Assembly (NCBI GenBank): GCA_030015575.1
Contig: CM057340.1
Location: forward strand, 754,423,632-754,487,631
Direction: 5' to 3'
Length of the DNA: 64,000 bases
Source of the DNA: Agapanthus africanus
Lineage: Eukaryota; Streptophyta; Magnoliopsida; Asparagales; Amaryllidaceae
Part shown: piece after piece, positions 1-10,533 of the stretch
How the letters are laid out: the number at the start of each line of letters is the position of its first letter
Numbering within the stretch: position 1 is the stretch's first letter
Program-made: the position numbers and the translations under genes
Notes under the pieces: model-generated
Told to the model about the DNA's origin: nothing
The model's database searches: none
The model's input: the letters and a program-made list of their open reading frames with translations, nothing else

Positions 1-739
1 ATCACTCTGTCATCCATGTCACCTTGGAAGCCTGGAATGATAACCGTCTCCCGAAGGAGGCTGCCGTCATCAAATCCGTAGAACAAGCACTTATGTTCTA
101 TAACTGCTTCCTAATGTTTCTCCAGGATTGGATTAATATAAACTTATCGCATCTAGTGCAAAAACAACATCTGGTGTGGTACTTGACATCTCATGATTGA
201 CTCAATTGCCTAAACAAATGATCTGCCAATCATGCACTTCCCTCTCTCCTTTAGTCTCTAAGACACCTTTAGAGAGGGTGACTCCATCACCTGCAGGTAC
301 ACCACCATGCCAAAAGTCATCTATTCTAAAATACTATTAGAATATTGTCAAAGTACCCATATTGAGAAACTACCCAAATCTAGATCTAAAACCATAGATC
401 TAGTACCAGAATGTTAGATATTATATCCATATCCTTTGTGGAGAAACAACTGTGTGACGACCAAAGTACAACCGATCGTAGTATAGGAATTTTACTTCCT
501 ACTCTGTGTATGTCATCCAAATACCAGGACATCACACCCTACTACCTTTTCAACAGATCCATCCCCTATTCTGATAAAGTCAAAAGCCATGACTGTCTCA
601 TCAAAATTAGATGATCTAATCTCCGCTATATCTGCTCAAGCCTATAAATAGACATAAACTACTTGTCCACTATGCTTCCGCTGCTTCCACTGACTACGAT
701 AACCCTCTGACAGAATAATATATACGTACACTTCTAAAG
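1..739. other. Decayed intergenic/transposon DNA, no gene
   Basis: I see no convincing reading frame, RNA gene or repeat boundary here. The stretch is continuous with the copia-like scrap that follows. With element 1 removed it would join the sequence at 17393, so it is probably the left part of the old DNA into which element 1 inserted. Confidence 0.4.
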
Positions 740-1126
740 CTAGTTTAGAACGACGCTATACTTATTCTCCTGCCGGGTCTCATAGCCTGGAACAACCGTA
801 GTGTCAAGTCTGGGTAAGCAAGAACCTCCCTGCCACCGTCCTTGAGGGTACCAGAGTACCTCTCGGGTGTCTGAGGTTACCCACCATATCTGCAGAGTGG
901 CTATTGGAATGTCAAACCTGATTGAATATATAGGTCCTATTAAATTTTCCGTAATCGTTTGCGGTTCTGGAATTACTTCCAGTTCTACCATACTCCCACT
1001 ACTGTTTTCTAAAAAAATATCCATTTTACTAAAACTGTGGCGAGTCAAGAACAGTATCACTATTGATCTTCCAGATGGTAGAAAATCAACCCTCGTCAAA
1101 GCCAGGGTCAACCCACAAACTGCCAT
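740..1126 (-). pseudogene. Ty1/copia pol remnant (integrase to reverse transcriptase linker)
   Basis: An open stretch of about 128 codons on the minus strand. Its middle (residues about 28-60) resembles the end of copia integrase and the linker before reverse transcriptase: an Arg-His-x-x-Phe segment, an acidic Phe-Leu-Glu stretch, then a Gly-Ser-Met-Val-Glu-Leu-Glu run and Pro-Glu-Pro-Gln. Copia polyproteins carry a similar 'FLEKEF...VELEE...PQ' block. No catalytic motif is present, and the rest does not match, so frameshifts are likely. The assignment rests on pattern memory alone. Other decayed transposon code is possible. Confidence 0.4.
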
Positions 1127-1150
1127 TACAGAAATGTGTCTTGAGTTATC

Positions 1151-1155
1151 CAGTG
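1151..1155. repeat. Target site duplication of element 1, left copy
   Basis: CAGTG lies directly before the LTR start TGTTCCC. The same five bases follow the 3' LTR at 17388-17392. A 5-bp duplication is standard for plant LTR retrotransposons. Confidence 0.95.
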
Positions 1156-1385
1156 TGTTCCCGCCAAAAATTTCTGCGCAAAAGAGTCCAATGTATCAAA
1201 TGGCAAGGATATGCTTAAGGAAATGCGAACCAGTATCTTCCGGGCTGTTTTTTGACAAACTCCTAAATAAGAAACAGATAAATTCTGATAGTATCGAAAG
1301 CAGCTCGAAAAACCCTTCGATTTGATATATTATGGGCCTCGTAATTCATCCGGGGTCAAAAGTTATGAGGGATTACGTGTCCACA

Positions 1386-1786
1386 CGTGATGGACTTTTA
1401 AGAACCCGCTGGAGGAGTTAAAAAATTTAATAAAAACTCAGAAAAGACCCCAATGGGGCATCACGTGCTCACACGTGACCATGGGTCACGTGCAGACACG
1501 TGATGGGCTTTTAAGGCCTCTAAAATAATAAATAGAATTAAATTCTAAAATCTGTTCCCTGATTAAAAATCAGGAATCACGTGCTCACACGTGACCAATG
1601 GTCACGTGTTGACACGTGATGGTTAAAACTGAAGCGTAAACAAACAGCTGAAGGAAATACCTCAATGAGGTGTCACGTGCTCACACGTGACCAATGGTCA
1701 CATATTGACACGTGATGGTTACAACTGAAGCGTAAGTAAATACTGAGAAAAGGACTCAATTGGGGGTCACGTGGAAACACGTGACT
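1386..1786 (+). promoter_or_regulatory. Clustered paired G-boxes, first block, in the 5' LTR
   Basis: CACGTG hexamers come in pairs of the form TCACGTG-N4-CACGTGA, for example TCACGTGCTCACACGTGA. Fourteen hexamers fall in this 400-bp block and 12 more between 2690 and 3160, by my manual count. CACGTG is the core G-box bound by plant bZIP and bHLH factors, so the LTR could be an enhancer, but binding is inferred. Each pair also forms a 7-bp-arm hairpin with a 4-base loop. Confidence 0.7.
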
Positions 1787-2689
1787 GGCTGTAAAAGCCT
1801 TGCTGTTCAACAGAATTAAATTCTAAAAAAAAAAGGTCATTTAAGTCTTTCGAAATAGAATTAAAATTCTAAAAGCTTCTAAATCTTTCCAAATGGAAAA
1901 GGTCTATGGGGACCGTTGGATTAAAAATCCAAGGGTGATTAAAAATCACCAATTTATGGAAAAATCTTGGACTTGGAAAGATTTCCCCCCTAAATCTGAC
2001 CGAGATAACAAATGGATATATTTGGATTTAAAATCCAATAGTGAATAAAATTCACTTAACAATCTAAAGGCCCAGATTAATGATGAATGCAAATCAAATC
2101 TCTCAACATACAAATCAAATCTCTTAATGAGAGATTTGCTAAACAAATTGATTCTCTTCCTTCTCCTATAAATAGGAGCCAAGAAGAGAAGAGAAGGGAT
2201 CTACCTGAGTGAGAGAAGAAACAAAGGGAGGAGAATTTAATTCTTAAGAGAAAAAAGAAAAGAGAGGAGAATTTAATTCTCTACAAAAGAAAAACCCTAG
2301 GTAAAAAAAGAGAGGCTTAAAAAGAGAATTTAATTCTCAAAAGAGTTTAACTCTTATATAAAAAAAAGAACTTAGTTCTTTCTCTGGTGGAGGATCTGCA
2401 AAGTGCACATCTCCCCATGAATTGAGAATTTAATTCTCATTGGATTGAGATCCTGCCATGCAGATCCAAAATATAGAGGAGGAATTAAGTTTTGAGAATT
2501 CAATGGTCACAAAATTATAGGAATTTAATTCCTTTGGGATAAAATTAGGGTTTTACCCTAAATAAGAATTTAATTCTTTCACAATAGGAATTTAATTCCT
2601 CCAAAACAAAAATTAGGGTTTTACCATAAATAAGAATTTAATTCTTAAAGATAAGGAGACTTAAAAGATCTCGGTGCATGAAAAGACTA

Positions 2690-3160
2690 AGGTCACGTGC
2701 CCCACGTGACCCCTAAAAAGATCCCTAAAAATAAAGAGGAAGAAATTTTGAGGTAATGCCTCACGTGCTCCCACGTGACTCCCAAAACGCAGAAAGAAAA
2801 AGCAAAGGAAATGAAAGCTTTAGGCGCTCTCATGTGTTATCATGTGACCCCTCAGCAAATGCTTTAACAATTGGCGCACAGATCCCCATCACGTGCCAAC
2901 ACGTGATGCTCTAAAATAAAGATGAAAAGTGTTTAACACTTATTCGCAGATTTGAGGATAAAACAAAGGAGATCTGGCTTCACATTTAGGGCGCCCTCAC
3001 GTGTCACCACGTGACCCCTAATGAGCATTCTAACAGACCAGAGCGGGGGCCTCCATCACGTGCTCACACGTGATGGCCGTCAGAATTAAAAGTGTTAAAC
3101 ACTTACCTGCAAAATAAAATAAGGGAAATCAGGGCGCTCTCACGTGTCCGCACGTGACCC
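2690..3160 (+). promoter_or_regulatory. Clustered paired G-boxes, second block, in the 5' LTR
   Basis: Six intact pairs of CACGTG lie at about 2692, 2761, 2889, 2998, 3056 and 3140, each as two inverted copies a few bases apart. A seventh pair near 2828 is mutated to CATGTG on both arms. Pairs starting CTCACGTG end CACGTGACC, and pairs starting ATCACGTG end CACGTGATG. Confidence 0.7.
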
Positions 3161-3575
3161 CTCCCTCCTTAGTGTTTAACACTAATTGGAAAACTCTCTC
3201 TGCAGTGTTTAACACTGATTTTCTTAGTGTTTAACACTAATTTGGAAAACTCTATTTGCAGTGTTTAACACTGATTTTCTTAGTGTTTAACACTAATTTG
3301 GAAAGCTCTATTTGCAGTGTTTAACACTGATTTTCTTAGTGATTAATACTAATTGGAAAACTCTGTTCCCGGTGTTTAACACTGATTTGCTTTAGTGTTT
3401 AACACTAGTTTGAAATCTCTGCTACCAGTGTTTAACACTGATTTGCTTTTGTGTTAACACTAATTTGAAAGCCCTGTTGCTAACACTGGTTATCTTTTAG
3501 TGTTTAACACTAACTTGCTAATCTTATTCTCAGTGTTCAACACTGTTGGTCTCTAGTGTTTAACACTAGCTTTAG
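3160..3575 (+). repeat. Array of AGTGTTTAACACT palindromes in the 5' LTR
   Basis: About fifteen copies of a 13-bp palindrome alternate between the flanked forms TAGTGTTTAACACTA and CAGTGTTTAACACTG, with a pair period near 55 bp. Outer bases change together, as T with A or C with G. The array recurs in the 3' LTR at about 15570-15985 and, reduced, in the element 2 LTR near 37890-37995. Confidence 0.85.
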
Positions 3576-3825
3576 CCCAATTGGCTAAGTTTCTAGAGGC
3601 AAAGCCTCTCCTTCAATGAGCCAACAGAAGGCCAATATTTCAAACATAATTGGACTTAGCCCAAACTGGCCATAAGTCCTCAAATCATCTTGAACTGAGC
3701 GCATCTGCTCTTTCAACCAACTCATTGGTTCAAGGGTACATCTCTGAACTCCTCTGATATTTGTCGTTGTAATCCTTCAACGTCTTCAGAGAGGTGACGG
3801 GTCCCGACAACCACACATCAACACG

Positions 3826-4140
3826 GACTGTGGGGTCCTTAAACTCATGGACTCATGCGTCCTTAAACCAAGATACGGACTGTGGGGTCCTTAAACCCGC
3901 GGACTTATGCGTCCTTAAACTAACGGACTAATGCGTCCTTAAACACACCTATATGGACTGTGGGGTCCTTAAACCCATGGACTTATGCGTCCTTAAACTG
4001 GCAATGGACCACCAAGTCCCTAAACTGGCAGTGGACCACCATGTCCCTAAACTGGCAATGGACCACTACGTCCCTAAACTAGAGATGGACCACCATGTCC
4101 CTAAACTGGCAATGGACCATCATGTCCCTAAACTGGAACA
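3826..4140 (+). repeat. Tandem GGAC-N6-GTCC units in the 5' LTR
   Basis: Roughly 24-30 bp units carry GGAC, about six variable bases, GTCC, then a CTTAAAC or CCTAAAC tail. Later units read like ATGGACCACCATGTCC. The 3' LTR has the same array at about 16233-16515, with fewer late units. Related units occur inside the element (about 8937-9050) and in element 2 (28078-28175 and 38450-38635). Each unit is a small inverted repeat. The open frame through the array is a repeat translation, not a gene. Confidence 0.8.
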
Positions 4141-5004
4141 ATAGAGCCCAAACGCTCTTTTGTCGGATCTAAACGATCCCGTTAAGTCGATCTTAGTCCC
4201 AAACTGGACTAACGTATCCTTAATAACCGTTTAAGTTGATCTTAGCTTCAAATATGGCTAACGTATCCTTAAACCTTCAAACAGACTTTAGTCCCAAATT
4301 GGACTATGGATCACCCAACCAACTTTGGTCCAAGGGTACATCTCTGAACTCCTCTGACACCTGTCGTTGTAATCCTTCAACGACATCAGAGGGGTGACGA
4401 GTCCCGACAGCCATACATTCAATGGACCACTATGTCCCTAAACTGGAACAATTAAGCCCCCAAATGCTCTTTTGTCAGATCTAAACGATCCCGTTAAGTT
4501 GATCTTAGTCTCAAATTAGACTAACGTATCCTTAACAAACGTTTGAGTTGATCTTAGCCTAAATACGGCTAATGTATCCTTAAACCAAAACCCCAAACTC
4601 AAATCTAAGAAAATACGGATTTGGACTAATCCACGTCCTACGGGCGACGACATAAATTAGTCTCCGTATACAATCCACGGGCAACCAAAAACAAAATAAA
4701 CACCCACGACACGAAGTGATCATCTGGAGAAGGAGAAAGTTGTTACCGCGATGCGGTAGCGTAATTAACTGCAGGGGCTTGCGCCTGCTGGGAAGAGCGT
4801 CCCCACAATCAAAAACCCCTCAAACGAGGGGGAATCTGATGAAGTCTGCTACATCGGTCGCATCCGTTTAAACCTCCGATACACTGTGCCATAAATCAAC
4901 TTGGCATCTTCGGAGAGGTGAACGGATAGCACCAATTACCATCTGCCATGAATCTCAGTGCCAAGACGTCTCATGTCTTGTGCGCCGTCTTTCGGAGGGG
5001 AACA

Positions 5005-5030
5005 GATTCTGGCACGCCCGGTGGGACCTT
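5005..5030 (+). other. Candidate primer binding site of element 1
   Basis: Directly after the 5' LTR end (GGAACA) comes GATTCTGGCACGCCCGGTGG. The TGGCACGCCCGG core sits where minus-strand priming starts in LTR retrotransposons, and similar cores follow LTRs of some plant gypsy elements. I cannot assign the tRNA from memory. It is not the initiator-Met type seen in element 3. Confidence 0.6.
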
Positions 5031-5155
5031 TTCCTCTTTCCACTCCACACTTCGTGTGTCGTATTCGCGAATGAATCGCGGTTTGTTAATGGTTGCCCTT
5101 GGGTTTCGAGGTACTAAGATTTGGCGTTTCGCTTGGTGCAGAAAGCAAAGGATCA

Positions 5156-8100
5156 ATGGCGTTCACCTTCTCAAAGTGTTCCATATGCAACTGCAACCCG
5201 CGTCCTGCCTCAACTGGGGGCATAGCCTATGGGCCCCAAGCTGCTTCCCTGTTCACGATGCCCGTGGAACAGGTCACTCAAGCCACCACAGGGTTATTTT
5301 TCGGGACCATGCTCCCGCCAATGAGCTTCACCGCTCCTGTGCCAACACCGGAAGCTCCTAAGAAGTCGGTCTTCGATCGGCTTACAGCTACTGCGGCCCC
5401 TCTCAACGGGTCGTCCAACTCCAGCTCCTCGGTCTTCGCCAGACTGGGCCAAAATTCCTGTGGGCCCACAATGAAGCTTGCAATCCCAGAGAAGGTTATT
5501 CCGAAGAGGATAGCCATCCCTGCTCCTGGAGTCGTCAAGGCGGCTTCTCCTACCAAAGGGTCGGTTTTTACAAGATTGACTGTTCTGGCTCCCGCTACGG
5601 TTCCTGTCCCTGCTCAGAAGACTGTTTTCAACCGATTGGATACTGCTTCTCAAAGGACATCAGTATTCAACAGGCTGACGCCAACAGCAACCCCTCACCT
5701 GGACAGGGGGCAAGATAAAGCCATACCCATCACCGAACCAACTCCATCAGCTCGACACGCTCAACGTCACCACTGGCGCCGAGTAAGGAAGGCCGGGGGC
5801 AACTCCCCCTCTGGGCTAACGCCACCAGCTCCAACGGTGGAAGTTAATGCTGCTGTCCCAACCAGGAACAGTTTTGAGCTGCTGAACAGAATACGCAGGA
5901 ATTCGCCCACTGCCGTACTAAAAAGATCTCCGCCACCGGTGGAGACTGTCACGGAAATAAAGCCGACGCAGTCCCCTCAACGGCTGTCTTCCAAAGTTTA
6001 CAAAATCTGGCGACAAGTCCGAGAGTCAGTGATCGATCCAAATTTCTCCCGCCAGCACAAGAAACTAAAGGTCCAAAAGGAAGTCAGCCATCCAACTAAG
6101 CCACGAAAAGCTGTCTGGATGCCCACCTTGACGGCTCCCTCAACTTCGACCGCTCTTGAGAAAAGAAGGCCGGAGAAAATCCCTGTGCCGGCGACAAAAT
6201 TCAAAGGCGCTGAACATAAACGCTCCAAGTCTGGGGGCATGGTGGTGCACACCATTTATATGGGTTCCGGAAAGGAGGAAAGCCGTGCTTCGACGGGTCA
6301 CCGACCGCTCACCCGATCAGTGACGAAAGCCCAGGAGCAGCAACAGAAGCTTCAGGAGATGATGACTACAATGGCCGCACTCACCGGGCCAAAAGAAAGC
6401 CCGGAGGCATCATCAGAACAGCGTCACGAACAAGAAACTGACGATGACTTCTTACGCAGAGTCCTCGAAAAGAAGGACAAAGAAGCCGCGGAGCAAGCGG
6501 CTAACATAAAACAAATGGCGCTCCTCTTCCAAGATATGGTAGGGATGATGTTACAGCCGGACCCTCCAGCTGAAGAACCTCCGATCATTATTGAAGACGA
6601 TAAAGAGGAGACATCTAATCCTCCATCGGCTCTTTCTGCAGCCAAGGAGGAGACAATTTCCAAGGCCGCACTGGACGACTATATAGCTCAGCAAATACGA
6701 GCTCACCAGGCGAATGAAGCGGCCAGCCAAGTCGTCAGAACCGGACGGCCCTATCCGAGCTGGTATGACCAAATCAGTTACCCGCCGGGATATACGATCC
6801 CTAAGTTCCACGTATACAAGGGGACGGGAAATCCGCATCAGCACGTCGCTCAATTCACAGCCTTATGAGGTAATACTGGAGGCGACGACAAACTGTTGCT
6901 TCGCCAATTCGTCGGCAGCTTAGCAGAAACGGCCTTTGAATGGTACTCGGAGCTTCCCAACGACTCTGTCAAAACATTTGCAGAGATGGAGCTGCTGTTT
7001 ACACAGAGATTTGCAAGCGCTAGCGAGCGCACCCCGATCACGGCATTGATCAACGCCAGAGTGAAGCCGGGAGAGACGTGGGTGCAATATGCAATCCGGT
7101 GGCGGAACCTATGGTCGAGATGCGAACAACGCATAGAAGAAGCTCCTGCCGTAGGCATGTTCGTGGGTACTCTCGACCCTCAAGCAACTATCTCCCAATT
7201 CATGATGTTCTTCAAGCCGACCACCTTCCAGGCCTTGATTGACAAGCTGGCCCAAATGGACCAGATGGGCCATAGGCCTTCCTCTTCAAAGACAGAGCCT
7301 TGGAATGAAAAGGGCAAAGGGAAAGCAACTTTCGTCGATAAGACTCAACAACAGTCGAGCAACTTAAAGCCGGTTGTCCGTCAAAACAATATGCGTCCAC
7401 GCCCATCCCTCGAGGAAAGACTGGGACGTCCTTACTCATTTCCTCAGGATAAAACGAGAAAATTGTTCGAACTGGCAGTACGCAACAGACTCATCAATCT
7501 GCCGAGTCCAAAACGTCCGTTGCAACCAGGCGATGTCAACGATCCCAATTATTGCCCTTACCACCAAGCGGTAAGCCATCCAATCGAAGATTGCTTCGTC
7601 TTTAAGGGATGGATCGAAGATCAGTACCTACAAGGCAAGTTCGCGCTGTCTGAAAAGTGGAAAGTAAACCCACCACAGCCGCACACTCCAAAGAAGACGG
7701 ACGCACCGGGGGCAACTTGTCACGTGATCTCCCACTCATTTACGGACGATGAAAAGACTCCTTGCACTGAGAAACTGGGGGCAGAGCCTGAGCCGGAATT
7801 CGTGTGGCCGTCAGATGAAATGATCGACGCTTTTCTAGATGAGATTCGTCTAAAAAGTAAAGCTAATCGGGAGCGCGAGATGGCCATATTTGAAAAGGCC
7901 AAACGCAGACGACTGGACGAAAGGGTCGAAACACTCCCACTATATCAAGGTACATCCGCCGCAAATGAAAGCAGGATCAAGACAAGGAAACGATTCGCCA
8001 AAGCCATATCAATAAGGATGAGGCCGCCCTCTTTCAGAGAAAATTCTCCTGGTGGTATACATTTCGATGAAACGGACGTACACCCTAACTTCTGCTTATA

Positions 8101-8887
8101 TCATCAGAGGATCGCACATCCTACTGAAGACTGCAACTCCTTTAAGTGTTGGTGGCAAGGATATGTCGCTCATAGACAACACGTCAATAGAATAAAGCGG
8201 GAAGCTCGTAGACAGCGAAAAAATATGACAGATGAGCATAAAAGAGTTGCCGGCAATTGTCATAGGGACGAGCCCGGGGGATCACGAGTTCTCACCTTTG
8301 GAAGCGATTCTGACGAAGAAGCCGCCCTCAACCCTCTTTTCAAGGAATTCATTTCTAAAACAAAAGAATTGGAGAGTTGCGAGAACGTTCAGCCGTACAA
8401 TCTCACGCTACCCGGAAAGAATCTCGGACCCGCAAACGACGGAGCAAACGAAATGAGAAAGGAAAAGGAAAAAACGGCCTTTGTTGCCAACACTCAACAA
8501 CAGCCGAGTAACCCGAGACCGTTTTGTCGTCAAAACAACAAGCCGCGATACCTCAATGAGAAGTTGAAACGTCCTTACGCGTTTCCCAAAGATAAAACAA
8601 AGAAATTGTTCGAACTAGCAGTGCGCAGCGGGCTCATCACTCTGCCAGATCCAAAACGTCCATTGCAACCAGGTGACGTTAACAATCCTAACTATTGTCC
8701 CTACCACAGAGTAATGGGCCACCCACTCGAAAATTGCTACGTCTTCAAAAACTGGGTTGAAGACCAATACCAACAGGGCAAGTTCGCGCTGCCCGAAAAG
8801 TGGAAAGTAAACCCGCCACAACAACACACTCCGAAAAAGGTGGATATGCCGGGGGCATCATGCTCATTCATAGGGAAAGCCCCATAG
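5156..8887 (+). pseudogene. Element 1 gag-like frame with one in-frame stop
   Basis: The structural polyprotein of the element, expected to form the virus-like particle that packages its RNA. I chose the ATG at 5156, the second Met of a frame open from 5093. The N-terminal third is Pro/Ser/Ala-rich, with five copies of a [S/T]VFxRL motif encoded within about 5369-5700. The retrotransposon gag core spans roughly 6750-7290 (key residues near FEWY and the W-x2-Q-Y-A-x-R-W-R segment). A TGA at 6866-6868 interrupts the core; the same frame continues immediately and runs to 8887. Three zinc-knuckle-like motifs C-x2-H-x4-H-x4-C are encoded at 7553-7594, 8093-8134 and 8696-8737. The first and third lie in a duplicated segment of about 110 codons. 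No protease follows. Read-through of the TGA is possible but unproven. Confidence 0.85.
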
Positions 8888-9080
8888 ACCGAAAATTCAG
8901 TAAGCTAGAGATTCGCCTCAAATACGGCGACGACGGACCACTACGTCCTAAAACTGGATATGGACCGAAACGTCCTTAAACTAACGGCGGACCGCAATGT
9001 CCTAAAACTTGCAAATGAACGAAACGTCGTTAAACTACTATCAACCTGCGGTATTCTCAGGCCGCCGTGGTAAAAAAAAA

Positions 9081-9351
9081 CGGTATGTCCACAAGCAAAA
9101 TGGGCACGGATGCAAACCCGAAAGGACTCCGTGAGTAAAAACAGCAGGGCTACCGGCGAGTCTTGTGAAAACCCGAAAGGGCGCAACCTCGTTTAAAAAA
9201 AAAAGAAAATAAAAAGAAAATAAAATAAAATAAAAGACGGTATGTCCATAAGCAAAATGGGCACGGATGAAAACCCGAAAGGGCTCCGTGAGTAAAAACA
9301 GCAGGGCTACCGGCGAGTGTTTGTGAAAACCCGAAAGGGCGCAACCTCGTT
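9081..9351 (+). repeat. Duplicated block with GGTATGTCCA and CCCGAAAGG motifs
   Basis: Two copies of about 113 bp (9081-9193 and 9238-9351), separated by an A-rich spacer, share GGTATGTCC, GGGCACGGATG, two AAAACCCGAAAG..C motifs and CTACCGGCGAG. A third copy is in element 2 at about 28270-28381, again preceded by an A-rich spacer. Confidence 0.85.
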
Positions 9352-9360
9352 GAAAGACAC

Positions 9361-9540
9361 TTACAGGATCCTCTCGACCTTATAAGGAGAAACCACCCGC
9401 GTGAGATCCTTACGACTCACAAGGGAGCAACACACTTAGGAATCCTCACGATTCCTAAGGAGAAATTACACTTACGAGATCCTCACGACTCGTAAGGAGA
9501 ACTCTCTTATGGGACCCTCACAGCTCATAAGATTTGAAAG
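9361..9540 (+). repeat. Hairpin set I (five hairpins)
   Basis: Five successive inverted repeats of about 25 bp, spaced 35-40 bp apart, with different arms but a similar loop. Examples are TTAGGAATC-CTCAC-GATTCCTAA and TTACGAG-ATCCTCACGA-CTCGTAA. The order of the five matches the other sets in elements 1 and 2. Confidence 0.8.
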
Positions 9541-9597
9541 TCTTAAGTTACAGAAACATTAACCTGTTCTTAAGCAACCCCCATAACCTTCGATATT

Positions 9598-9643
9598 GCC
9601 CTACAAGCGGCTCAATACTGACCCTTGTATACAATCCACGGGC
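9598..9643 (+). repeat. Two-stem bulge motif, copy with TACAAG/CTTGTA
   Basis: Inner stem TACAAG (9602-9607) pairs with CTTGTA (9624-9629). An outer GCCC pairs with GGGC. Between them on the 3' side lies the constant, unpaired TACAATCCAC. See the matching finding for the other copies. Confidence 0.75.
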
Positions 9644-9709
9644 GCGAATAAACATTTCCCCAGTAAGGTCCCATCCGTGACTAGGGATATGTCCATATGG
9701 TGAGCAACC

Positions 9710-9885
9710 CTTTTAGGTCCTCTCGACCTATAAAGAGAAAACCCTTTTGTAAGATCCTTACGACTTAAAAGAGAACATGCACTTAGGAATCCTCATGATT
9801 CTCAAGGAGAAAACACACCTACAAGACCCTCATGACTTGTAGGGAGAAATACCTTTGTGAGACCCTTACGGCTCATGAAGTCAAA
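9710..9885 (+). repeat. Hairpin set II (five hairpins, partly decayed)
   Basis: This has the same order of five inverted repeats as sets I and III, with several mismatched arms, for example CTACAAG-ACCCTCATGA-CTTGTAG. Confidence 0.75.
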
Positions 9886-9947
9886 AACCTTAGCCGACAG
9901 GACCCTTAACCCTGTTTACTAAGCCACCTTTGTTCAATATCGATAGA

Positions 9948-10199
9948 GGCAAATGATGATTCGCTCCTGGCAATATCCCAGTTGCAGCGATGCTGATGCC
10001 TAAACCAGTATCAAATTCCAAGGCTTTTCAAGGCAAATGATGATTCGCTCCTGGCAATATCCCAGTTGCAGCGATGCTGATGCCTAAACCGGTATCAAAT
10101 TCCAAGTCCTTTCACGGCAAATGATGATTCGCTCCTGGCAATATTCCAGTCGCAGCGATGCTGATGCCAAGCTTGGTATCAGATCCCAAATCTCTACTC
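9948..10199 (+). repeat. 84-bp direct repeat, three copies
   Basis: Units start at 9948, 10032 and 10116 with GGCAAATGATGATTCGCTCC and contain GCAGCGATGCTGATGCC. One diverged copy is in element 2 from about 28978. Confidence 0.9.
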
Positions 10200-10460
10200 G
10201 CAAAAAAAATAAAAATCAGCGAGCCAAAAAAAAATGCATACGAAATAGTCGAAATGATGGGGCAACTTGCAAACAAAATCAGCAAGTAAAAATGTATGCA
10301 TACGAAATAGCCGAAATGATTGGGCAACTCGCGATAAAAACAGCGAGTAAAAATAAAATAAATAGCCGAAATGATTGGGCACCGCGAAAAATAGCCGAAA
10401 TGATTGGGCAATCGCGACCTTCGCGATACAAAAGCTGAAATGATAGAGCATCGCGGAAAA
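10190..10460 (+). repeat. GCCGAAATGATTGGGCA repeats with covarying hairpins
   Basis: Repeats of AATAGCCGAAATGATTGGGC alternate with small hairpins whose arms change together: CTTGC/GCAAG, CTCGC/GCGAG and TCGCGA/TCGCGA. The same block is in element 2 at about 29085-29310. Confidence 0.8.
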
Positions 10461-10487
10461 AGAAATAAGATAAAAATGAAATTTCTG

Positions 10488-10533
10488 CCCTACAGGTGAG
10501 ATCACATCGATCCCTGTATACAATCCAGGGGCA
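10488..10533 (+). repeat. Two-stem bulge motif, copy with TACAGG/CCTGTA
   Basis: Inner stem TACAGG (10491-10496) pairs with CCTGTA (10513-10518), with an outer GCCC/GGGC pair. The bulge here is TACAATCCAG. Confidence 0.75.

Larger units (their letters stand above)
1156..5004 (+). repeat. Element 1 5' LTR (3849 bp)
   Basis: Runs from TGTTCCCGCC to GGGGAACA and is direct-repeated at 13566-17387 with few differences. The LTR is built largely of short inverted repeats: paired CACGTG boxes, arm-TTTAA-arm palindromes and tandem GGAC-N6-GTCC units. No long protein-like frame is credible here. Open frames in the GGAC/GTCC array only translate the repeat. The exact transcription start and polyadenylation site could not be placed. 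Confidence 0.93.

Noticed and set aside
2097-2330. Short frames around ATAAATAGGAGCC and the purine-rich tract in both LTRs of element 1
   Set aside because: Palindrome-derived text. The CTATAAATA string near 2167 could be a TATA element, but I could not place a start site, so I did not list it.
3953-4144. Frame encoding repeats of a VPKLAMDHH-like unit
   Set aside because: It is the GGAC/GTCC array in the LTR. The 3' LTR copy has a different unit number and breaks it.
9598-9643. tRNA-like gene for the two-stem motif
   Set aside because: It is too short, with no anticodon arm, acceptor stem or A/B box pattern.
10190-10460. CRISPR-like spaced repeats
   Set aside because: The context is a plant retrotransposon. 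The spacers are themselves repeats and no cas gene exists.
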